Assembly: GCA_964466195.1 (NCBI GenBank)
Contig: CAYXMQ010000013.1
Location: forward strand, 29,440-93,439
Length of the DNA: 64,000 bases
Origin: PFJX01 sp964466195
GTDB lineage: Bacteria; Pseudomonadota; Gammaproteobacteria; Burkholderiales; Thiobacillaceae
Direction: 5' to 3'
Shown here: positions 52,585 to 59,795 of the stretch, piece by piece
How the letters are laid out: every line of letters starts with the position of its first letter
Numbering within the stretch: position 1 is the first letter of the stretch
Notes under the pieces: model-generated
What the model saw: only the letters and a program-made list of their open reading frames with translations
Told to the model about the DNA's origin: nothing
The model's database searches: none
Made by a program: the position numbers and the translations under genes

Positions 52585-54990
52585 ATGCCACTTTCTTCAA
52601 AATCGTTGCCGCAAGCGGAAGCCGATCAGCTTGTCGCGTTGTTCAATGCCGGGCGCATGGTTGAACTGGAAAGCCGGGCGCGCCGCCTGATCAGAAAATA
52701 TCCCGCTGCGGGGTTTGCCTGGAAGCTGTTGGGTTTGGCGCAACATGCACAAGGCAAGGTGGCGTTGCCGGCTTTGCAAATGACGGCCAGATTATTGCCG
52801 CTGGATGCCGAGGCCCACAGCAATCTGGGCGCCGTGCTGCAATACCAGGGGCAACTTGAAAATGCAGCCGTGAGCTTTCGACGCGCGCTGGCCATCCAGC
52901 CCGATGCGGCCGGCCTGCATTTCAATTTGGGTGCTGTGCTGCAACAGCTTGGGCATCTGGATCAAGCCGTGGCCAGCTTTTCCCGGGCGCTGGAACTGCA
53001 GCCCGATCATATCGAGGCCAGCCTCCGTCTCGGCAATGCGCTATTGGCCTGCGGGCATCTTGAGCGTGCGGCGGACAGCTATCGCCAGGCGCTGAAATTC
53101 AAGCCCGACTACGTTGAGGCGCACAGCAATCTGGGAAACGTGTTGCTGCCTCTCGGTGCGGTCGAGGAGGCAGCGGCCAGTTGCCGCCGCGCGCTGGCAA
53201 TCAACCCCGATTTCGCGGAAGCGCACATCAACCTGGGCAATGCTCTGAACAGCTGCGGGCAATCTGCCGAGGCCATGGCCTGTTATCGCCGAGTGCTGGA
53301 GATCCAGCCGGACTCGGTTCTGGCATACAACAATCTGGGCAAAGTGCAGGAAGAACTCGGGCAACTCGAAGAAGCCGTGGCGAGCTACCGCCGGGCGCTG
53401 GAAGTCGATCCGGGCTACGCCGAGGCGCATGTGAATTTGGGCAGCCTGCTGGAAGATCTCGGGCAACTGGATGACGCCGTGGCGAGCTACCGGCGGGCGC
53501 TGGAGATCAGACCTGTTTTTTTTGAGGCGCTGGTCAACTTGGGGCATGTCTTGGAGGGGCTCGGCCAATTCGGCGAGGCCGCGGAGAACTACCGCCAGGC
53601 GCTGGAGATCCAGCCGCGTAGCGCCGAGGCGCACAGTAATCTGGCTGGCGCACTGCGCGACCTTGGCGAATTCGGCCTGGCCGTCGCCAGCCTGCGGCTG
53701 GCGCTGGAGATCCGGCCCGATTACGCCGATGCACAGAGTCAATTGCTGTTCATCCATGGCTACCTGGCGAGCGAGTCCGCTCCGGCGTTGCTGACGGAAG
53801 CCCGGCGGTTTGGCAATTTGGCGGCGCGGCAAGCGCAGCCGTTCTCGGCTTGGCGCAATGCTCCAGAATCCGGCCGATGCTTGCGCGTGGGGCTGGTGTC
53901 CGGAGATTTGCGCAATCACCCGGTCGGCTACTTTGTCGAAGGCATGCTGGCGGCGTTGGCGGCCCATGTCCCCGGTCGGCTGGAGATCATCGCCTACCCC
54001 AGCACCGTCCATGCGGATGAACTGACCGAGCGGATCAAACCGCACTGCCATGGCTGGCATTCCGTAACGGGTCTGTCCGACGAGAGACTGGCCCAGCGGG
54101 TACGCGATGACGGCATCGATATCCTGGTCGATCTGTCGGGGCACACGGCACACAACCGTTTGCCGATGTTTGCCTGGAAGCCCGCGCCGGTACAGGTCAG
54201 CTGGTTGGGTTATTTCGCCACCACCGGGCTTGCCGCCATGGATTACCTCCTGGCCGATCCGTGGACGGTGCCGGTTGCCGAGGAGGCGCATTTCGCCGAA
54301 ACGGTCTGGCGTCTGCCGGAATCCTATCTGTGTTTTACGCCGCCGGCTGTCGATGTGCCCGTGGCGCCGCTCCCCGCCTTGACTGCCGGCCACATTACCT
54401 TTGGTTGTTTCAATAATCTGGCCAAGATGAACGACGCGGTGGTAGCGCTATGGGCGCGGGTATTGCAGGCCGTACCGGAAAGCCGCTTGTTTCTGAAAAC
54501 CCGGCAACTGGACGAGGCTTCCGTACGACTCAGCGTGATTCAGCGTTTTGCCGCTCATGGCATCGATGCCGGTCGGCTGATTCTGGAGGAAGGGGCGACG
54601 CGCGCCGAACTGCTGGCTGCCTATCATCGGGTGGATATTGCGCTCGATCCGTTTCCCTATCCGGGCGGCACCACCAGTGTCGAAGCCTTGTGGATGGGGG
54701 TGCCGGTGTTGACGTTGGCGGGCGACCGTTTCTTGTCGCACATCGGTGAAAGCATCCTGCAGAATGCCGGCCTACCCGACTGGATCGCGATTGATGCCGA
54801 GGACTATGTCGCCCGCGCGGCCATGCACGCCGGCGATCGACAACGCCTGGCTTTGTTGCGGAAGGCGTTGCGGCAACAGGTGTTGGCCTCGCCGCTGTTC
54901 GACGCGCCCCGTTTTGCCCGTCATTTCGAAACCGCCCTGCGTGGCATGTGGACGCAGTGGTGCAATCAACCACAGGAAAAACTGCCTTGA
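52585..54990 (+). CDS. TPR-containing GT41 (OGT/SPY-like) glycosyltransferase
   Basis: Protein of 801 residues. About nine TPR units (residues 50-400; for example AHSNLGNVLLPLGAVEEAAA) precede a catalytic region of O-GlcNAc-transferase type: RVGLVSGDLRNHPVGYFVEG with the catalytic-type His, VDLSGHTAHNRLPMFAWKPA, TFGCFNNLAKMN and DIALDPFPYPGGTTSVEALW. Family members add a sugar to Ser/Thr of proteins, or act on other acceptors; the bacterial targets are mostly unknown. It has no signal peptide, so it is cytoplasmic. It begins a three-gene operon and ends in a TTGA overlap with the SDR gene. The start is at the first convincing ATG; no SD is visible. Confidence 0.9.
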   Translation: MPLSSKSLPQAEADQLVALFNAGRMVELESRARRLIRKYPAAGFAWKLLGLAQHAQGKVALPALQMTARLLPLDAEAHSNLGAVLQYQGQLENAAVSFRRALAIQPDAAGLHFNLGAVLQQLGHLDQAVASFSRALELQPDHIEASLRLGNALLACGHLERAADSYRQALKFKPDYVEAHSNLGNVLLPLGAVEEAAASCRRALAINPDFAEAHINLGNALNSCGQSAEAMACYRRVLEIQPDSVLAYNNLGKVQEELGQLEEAVASYRRALEVDPGYAEAHVNLGSLLEDLGQLDDAVASYRRALEIRPVFFEALVNLGHVLEGLGQFGEAAENYRQALEIQPRSAEAHSNLAGALRDLGEFGLAVASLRLALEIRPDYADAQSQLLFIHGYLASESAPALLTEARRFGNLAARQAQPFSAWRNAPESGRCLRVGLVSGDLRNHPVGYFVEGMLAALAAHVPGRLEIIAYPSTVHADELTERIKPHCHGWHSVTGLSDERLAQRVRDDGIDILVDLSGHTAHNRLPMFAWKPAPVQVSWLGYFATTGLAAMDYLLADPWTVPVAEEAHFAETVWRLPESYLCFTPPAVDVPVAPLPALTAGHITFGCFNNLAKMNDAVVALWARVLQAVPESRLFLKTRQLDEASVRLSVIQRFAAHGIDAGRLILEEGATRAELLAAYHRVDIALDPFPYPGGTTSVEALWMGVPVLTLAGDRFLSHIGESILQNAGLPDWIAIDAEDYVARAAMHAGDRQRLALLRKALRQQVLASPLFDAPRFARHFETALRGMWTQWCNQPQEKLP

Positions 54991-55925
54991 TCCCCGCCAC
55001 ACTCATCACCGGCGGCGCCGGCTTTATTGGTTCGCATCTGTGTGAACGGCTGATCGATGCCGGCCACGAGGTGTTGTGCGTCGACAACTTCCATACCGGT
55101 ACGAAAGACAATATCCGCCATCTGCTGGCCAACAACCGCTTCGAGTTGATACGCCACGACGTCTGGCTGCCTCTGTATGTGGAAGTGGATCGCATCTTCA
55201 ATCTGGCCTGTCCGGCCAGCCCCATCCATTACCAGACCGATCCGGTTTCCACGATCAAAACCTCGGTGCTGGGCGCGATCAACATGTTGGGTCTGGCCAA
55301 GCGCCAACGGGCGCGAATTCTGCAGGCGTCCACGTCCGAAGTGTATGGCGACCCGCAAGTGCATCCGCAGCAGGAAGACTACTGGGGGCATGTCAATCCG
55401 ATCGGTCCGCGCGCCTGTTACGACGAGGGCAAGCGCTGCGCCGAAACCCTGTTTTTCGACTACCACCGGCAGCACCAGCTGGACATACGCGTGGTGCGAA
55501 TCTTCAATACCTACGGCCCGCGCATGCATCCGCGCGATGGCCGCGTGGTGTCCAATTTCATCATCCAGGCGCTCAGCGGCGAGCCCATCACGCTGTATGG
55601 CGATGGCCAGCAGAGCCGCTCCTTCTGCTATGTCGATGATCTGGTGGAAGGGCTGCTGAGGATGATGAATCAGGACGCAGCAAGCGGCCCCGTCAACATG
55701 GGCAATCCAACGGAATTCACCATCCGCGAACTGGCGGAAACGGTTTTGCGACTCACAAATTCGAAAAGCCGCATCGAGTTTCGGCCGCTGCCGCAGGATG
55801 ACCCGGTGCGGCGGCGGCCCGACATCACCCAGGCCAAGGAGCTCTTGGATTGGGAGCCGAAAGTGGCGCTGGAGGATGGATTGAAAGAGACGATTTCTTA
55901 CTTCAAGGATTTACTGCGCAAATGA
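54987..55925 (+). CDS. UDP-glucuronate decarboxylase-like SDR (UDP-xylose synthase type)
   Basis: Extended short-chain dehydrogenase of 312 residues. The NAD-binding start is LITGGAGFIGSHLCERLIDA; the Ser/Thr of the active site is in ASTSEVYGDP and the Tyr-Lys pair in ACYDEGKRCAETLFFDY; UXS marks are FNLACPASPIHYQ and RIFNTYGPRM. It should convert UDP-glucuronate to UDP-xylose. I prefer the TTG at 54987, with AGGA nine bases ahead and a four-base overlap with the GT41 stop; a GTG at 54948 is the alternative. Its stop overlaps the methyltransferase start (ATGA). Confidence 0.9.
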   Translation: MIPATLITGGAGFIGSHLCERLIDAGHEVLCVDNFHTGTKDNIRHLLANNRFELIRHDVWLPLYVEVDRIFNLACPASPIHYQTDPVSTIKTSVLGAINMLGLAKRQRARILQASTSEVYGDPQVHPQQEDYWGHVNPIGPRACYDEGKRCAETLFFDYHRQHQLDIRVVRIFNTYGPRMHPRDGRVVSNFIIQALSGEPITLYGDGQQSRSFCYVDDLVEGLLRMMNQDAASGPVNMGNPTEFTIRELAETVLRLTNSKSRIEFRPLPQDDPVRRRPDITQAKELLDWEPKVALEDGLKETISYFKDLLRK

Positions 55926-57133
55926 ACACACAGCTTGTCGCCGCCTGTTGTCCGGTCTGTGATCACGCCGTTGCCGCCCCCTTTTTCAACGGCGGCCTGC
56001 AGCCGCTGGCCACGCTGGGCTGGCCGCGAAGCGCGCAAGAAGCGCAAGCCATGGCGAGATTTCCGCTGGAGTTTGTGCAGTGCCCGCGTTGCTCGCATGT
56101 CTGGAATCGCCTGTTCAGTTATGAGTCGATTCCGTATCAGAACAACCCGAATCGTATGTTCAACACCGGCGCCATTTGGCAGGGCTATCTGGCGCAGATT
56201 CGCGACCTGCTGGTAGCGCGCCTGCCGGACAGGCCGACGGTGCTGGAGATCGGTTGCGGCGAGGGGCATTTCCTGCGCGGACTGGCCGCGGCGCGCAATG
56301 GCGCAGGCCGCTTCGTCGGCTTCGACCCCAATGCCACCGGCGAGAGCGGGCGCGGCGTGGAGTTTCATGCCCGCTACTTCGATCCGCTCGCCGACATGCC
56401 CAGCCTGGCGCCGGATGCCGTGGTCATGCGGCATGTGCTTGAACATCTCACCGAGCCGGCCGTGTTCCTCGAACAACTGGCTTGGGGAGCGGCGGAGCTG
56501 GGTAAACCGGTCTGGCTGTTCGCCGAAATGCCCTGCATCGACCGCGTGTTTGAAACCGGCCGGTTAGCGGATTTCTTCTTCGAGCACGTCTCGCATTTCT
56601 CCACGCAATCCTTTCGTACCTTGATGCAGCGCGCCGGCGCGGTGGTGGAGTTGGCGCACGGCTACGACGGCGAAGTCGTTTACGCCTTGGTGCGTCTGGA
56701 GGTGCCGGCAGCGATGCGGGACGGGGCTCGCAGCGCCAATGAATTCGCTCGGCAGGCGGAAACCAGCCTCGCCACGATACGGGCGCAGCTCGACGAACTG
56801 GCCGAAAGTGGGGCTAATGTGGCGATCTGGGGCGGCACCGGCAAAGCGGCCGCCTTCATGCATCAGTTTGGCGCCGATGCGGCGCGCTTTCCGCTGGTCG
56901 TCGATTCCGATCCGGACAAGGCCGGCACGTTCGTGCCGGGCAGCGGGCAGGAAATCGTATTCCGCGACGTGCTCAAAGCGCGGCCGGTGGATGTGGTCAT
57001 CATTCCGACCCAGTGGCGGGCCAAGGACATCGTGGCCGAGATGGCGCGCGAGGGCATTTCCGCTGCGCAGATTTTGATTGAGCACCAGGGCCGGCTGATC
57101 GATTTTTTGACCGCGGCGCATCCGTATCGGTGA
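55922..57133 (+). CDS. SAM-dependent C-methyltransferase-family protein
   Basis: Protein of 403 residues. The N-terminal zinc-like module has CCPVCDHA and CPRCSHVWNRL; the methyltransferase domain has VLEIGCGEGHFLRGLAA and DAVVMRHVLEHL; the C-terminal domain has IWGGTGKAAAFMHQF. This layout is that of sugar C-methyltransferases acting on nucleotide-linked deoxysugars. It ends the glycan operon and is coupled to the SDR by ATGA overlap. The sugar substrate is unknown. Confidence 0.87.
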   Translation: MNTQLVAACCPVCDHAVAAPFFNGGLQPLATLGWPRSAQEAQAMARFPLEFVQCPRCSHVWNRLFSYESIPYQNNPNRMFNTGAIWQGYLAQIRDLLVARLPDRPTVLEIGCGEGHFLRGLAAARNGAGRFVGFDPNATGESGRGVEFHARYFDPLADMPSLAPDAVVMRHVLEHLTEPAVFLEQLAWGAAELGKPVWLFAEMPCIDRVFETGRLADFFFEHVSHFSTQSFRTLMQRAGAVVELAHGYDGEVVYALVRLEVPAAMRDGARSANEFARQAETSLATIRAQLDELAESGANVAIWGGTGKAAAFMHQFGADAARFPLVVDSDPDKAGTFVPGSGQEIVFRDVLKARPVDVVIIPTQWRAKDIVAEMAREGISAAQILIEHQGRLIDFLTAAHPYR

Positions 57134-57162
57134 AGGCGACGCCGCGACCGTTTTAGGCTCCT

Positions 57163-58161
57163 TCACCAGGCGCGGACAAACCCGTTCAGTTTCCAGTCCG
57201 GCAGTGGGTCGCCTTCGACCTGGCCGATCGCCGATTCCGGAAAGACGTGTTTGATCACCAGATGACCGACGGGTTTTTCGGCTTGCACGCCTTCACTGTT
57301 GGGAAAACCGTCGCGCTGGAGTAGGCGCAGCCGGTCGCCCAGCTTCAGATTGCTGGTAAAGCCGACGTCGATCTGCACCTCCTTCTGCGGCGTGCCGACG
57401 ATGCGCGCCTGCATCGGCAGGCAGGCGAGTTCATCCAGCACATCCTCCATTTGGCGGTTGAGCATCTTGGCGACCGATTCCCCCAACGGGGTGCGGAAGA
57501 ACTCGCCACGCAGCGTGCTGCTGCCCCGATTCTCCACCGCGCCATGCACTTCGGCGTTGTGGTGGAGCCGTTTCAGGCGCGTGCCGGATTGACCGTCATA
57601 GATATCCAGCTCGGCTTCGATCACGCGTACGGCGCTGAACGGCTGTGCGAACGAACCCAGAGCACCCAGGCCGATGCGGCCGGACTGCATACCCAGGCTG
57701 GTGACCTGGCCGGCGATGACGATTTGGGCGTCATATTTCTGGGCCAGCGTCGTGACCTGCTTGCGGATGTTGTCTGCCGGATCGATGGCGTAGCGGCCGC
57801 CATCGCGAATCAGGAAGCGGTCGCTATCCTGCAAGCGCTGTTGCAACGCGTGCGACCAGGCCGTGGCGAGGTCCGGCAGATCGATCGCTTCGAGCGGGCG
57901 TTGCACCGGCAGCGCGAGCACCAGCACTTTCTTGCGGAAGGCGAACGGACTGCCCTGTTGCGCGCCGCACACGGCGCTCGGGCGCATGGCCTGGCGGGCC
58001 TGTTCAGCCTGCTCGGCGCTGGTTTTGTCCGCCTCGCTCTTCGGCGCCGGTAGTGACTTACAGCCGCTCAACAGGGCGGAACCGGCCAACAGCACGGTCA
58101 CGGCCAGGCGGCGCACGACGGGCGAGGCAAGGCGGGCGGGCAGAGGGGGTGACACAGGCAT
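57163..58161 (-). CDS. FlgT-like lipoprotein
   Basis: Exported lipoprotein of 332 residues: the signal peptide ends in LLAGSALLSGC with the lipid Cys near residue 34. The middle domain (KKVLVLALPVQRPLEAIDLP, AWSHALQQRLQDSDRFLIRD) and the C-terminal domain (VQIDVGFTSNLKLGDRLRLL) follow the flagellar assembly protein FlgT pattern. No flagellar genes are near, so the role may be flagellar with a dispersed gene, or a different envelope function. The stop is 29 bases from the converging methyltransferase gene. Confidence 0.75.
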   Translation of the reverse strand: MPVSPPLPARLASPVVRRLAVTVLLAGSALLSGCKSLPAPKSEADKTSAEQAEQARQAMRPSAVCGAQQGSPFAFRKKVLVLALPVQRPLEAIDLPDLATAWSHALQQRLQDSDRFLIRDGGRYAIDPADNIRKQVTTLAQKYDAQIVIAGQVTSLGMQSGRIGLGALGSFAQPFSAVRVIEAELDIYDGQSGTRLKRLHHNAEVHGAVENRGSSTLRGEFFRTPLGESVAKMLNRQMEDVLDELACLPMQARIVGTPQKEVQIDVGFTSNLKLGDRLRLLQRDGFPNSEGVQAEKPVGHLVIKHVFPESAIGQVEGDPLPDWKLNGFVRAW

Positions 58162-58404
58162 GGTTTAGAGCCTCGTAGGCTTGTGGGCGCGTGGCGCATT
58201 CTACTGCGGCCGTCTCGACTTGCTCCCTTTTGCGCCGGCCTGCGGCGCGCGCCTGATCTGTCAGCAGGAATATCGCGCGGACTTTTCCGGCCACGAAGAA
58301 AATGTCAGGAATTTCTGCGCGCCGCGACCAATCCACAGCAACAAGCGTGCAGCCTTGGCTAGCCACGCGTTCGATAGTCCACTTTGCCGTACAAGGAAAC
58401 GATC

Positions 58405-59739
58405 ATGTTCACGAGTCGAATACTCCAAACGCTCCTGCTGGCACTCAGCCTGAGCTTTCTGGTCAGCGCCTGCGCCCAGGATAAATCCGCCACCCAGGTC
58501 AAGAAAACGCCGAACCCGGCTCATGCGCAACTCGATTCCATCGTGCTTGGTATGGGCTGTTTCTGGGGTGCGGAAAAACGCATGTCCGAAGTGCCCGGCG
58601 TGATCGATGTCGAAAGCGGCTATGCCAATGGCGATATCGCCGGCAACTACGAAGCGGTGCTCGCTCACGAGCGTAGCGTGCGTTCGGGCAAAACCCGCCA
58701 GCGCAATCATGCCGAGGTCGTGAAAGTCAGCTACGACCCGGCGCAGACGACGCTGGAAAAGGTGCTGATCAAATTCTGGGAAAGCCATGATCCTACCCAG
58801 GGCGACCGCCAGGGCAATGACATCGGCAGCAACTATCGCAGCGCCGTCTACACACGCAACAGCGCGCAACTGCAGGTCGCCCAGAAAACCCGCGCCGTCT
58901 ATCAGCAGGCGCTGCAGCAGAACGGCAAGGGCAGCATTACCACCGAGATCGCGCCGTTGAAGAATTACTACTCGGCGGAGGCTTACCATCAGGATTACCT
59001 GATCAAGAACCCCAAAGGCTATTGCGGCCTGGGCGGCACCGGCGTGAAGTACCCCGGCGCTGACAAAACCGCGCAGCCTAGCGCCAAAGCTGCGCCGCAA
59101 CTGGACGGCAAAGCCCTGGTTTTCGAGCGGCAACTGGTGGTGTTCGAGGCCGAGGATTGCGCGTTCTGCAAGCTGTTCAAGGCCGACGTGCTCGACCACT
59201 GGAAATCCGAGATCGCCGTCGTTTCCAGCCTGAATCCGAACGCACCCCGCGGCTGGAGCCTGGAAAAAACCTTGTTCGCCACGCCGACCATCGTGTTGTT
59301 CGAGCAGGGCAAGGAAGTTTCCCGCTACACCGGCTACAACGGCGACAAGGCGCGCTTCTGGCAGTGGCTGGGCTTTCGCCTGCTGACGCCGGCGCAACAA
59401 AAAATCGCCTTCTCGCAAGGCACCGAACCGGCTTTTACCGGCTCGCATCTGGATGAAAAAAGGCCCGGCAATTTCGTCGACCCGATCACCGGCGCGGCGC
59501 TCTTCCGCAGCGACAGCAAGTTCAACAGCGGCACCGGCTGGCCGAGTTTCTTCAGCCCGCTGCCCGGCGCCATCACCTTGCATGAAGATGTCAGCCTGGG
59601 CATGAAGCGGGTCGAAGTGCGCAGCGCCAGTTCCGGCATTCATCTCGGCCATGTCTTCGACGACGGTCCGGCGCCGACTTACAAACGCTACTGCATCAAC
59701 GGCAATGTACTGAAGTTCGTGCCCGATGCTGAACGCTAA
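58405..59739 (+). CDS. MsrA-thioredoxin-MsrB trifunctional methionine sulfoxide reductase (lipoprotein)
   Basis: Protein of 444 residues. The signal peptide ends with the lipobox-like LVSAC, giving a lipid-anchored periplasmic enzyme. The MsrA domain (about 44-215) has catalytic Cys in LGMGCFWGAEKRMSE and a late Cys in GYCGLGGTG. A thioredoxin-like domain (about 235-310) has CAFC and the cis-Pro in FATPTIVLFEQG. MsrB (about 320-440) has SGTGWPSFFSPL and the catalytic Cys in RYCINGNVLKF, but both zinc CxxC pairs are absent. It reduces both diastereomers of oxidised Met. The ATG at 58405 has a good SD (AAGGA). Confidence 0.92.
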   Translation: MFTSRILQTLLLALSLSFLVSACAQDKSATQVKKTPNPAHAQLDSIVLGMGCFWGAEKRMSEVPGVIDVESGYANGDIAGNYEAVLAHERSVRSGKTRQRNHAEVVKVSYDPAQTTLEKVLIKFWESHDPTQGDRQGNDIGSNYRSAVYTRNSAQLQVAQKTRAVYQQALQQNGKGSITTEIAPLKNYYSAEAYHQDYLIKNPKGYCGLGGTGVKYPGADKTAQPSAKAAPQLDGKALVFERQLVVFEAEDCAFCKLFKADVLDHWKSEIAVVSSLNPNAPRGWSLEKTLFATPTIVLFEQGKEVSRYTGYNGDKARFWQWLGFRLLTPAQQKIAFSQGTEPAFTGSHLDEKRPGNFVDPITGAALFRSDSKFNSGTGWPSFFSPLPGAITLHEDVSLGMKRVEVRSASSGIHLGHVFDDGPAPTYKRYCINGNVLKFVPDAER

Positions 59740-59795
59740 GGCCGCTCGCTGAAGCAGGGGTGTTTTTTGCCGACGGGAGCCGGGACAATGCGCGC

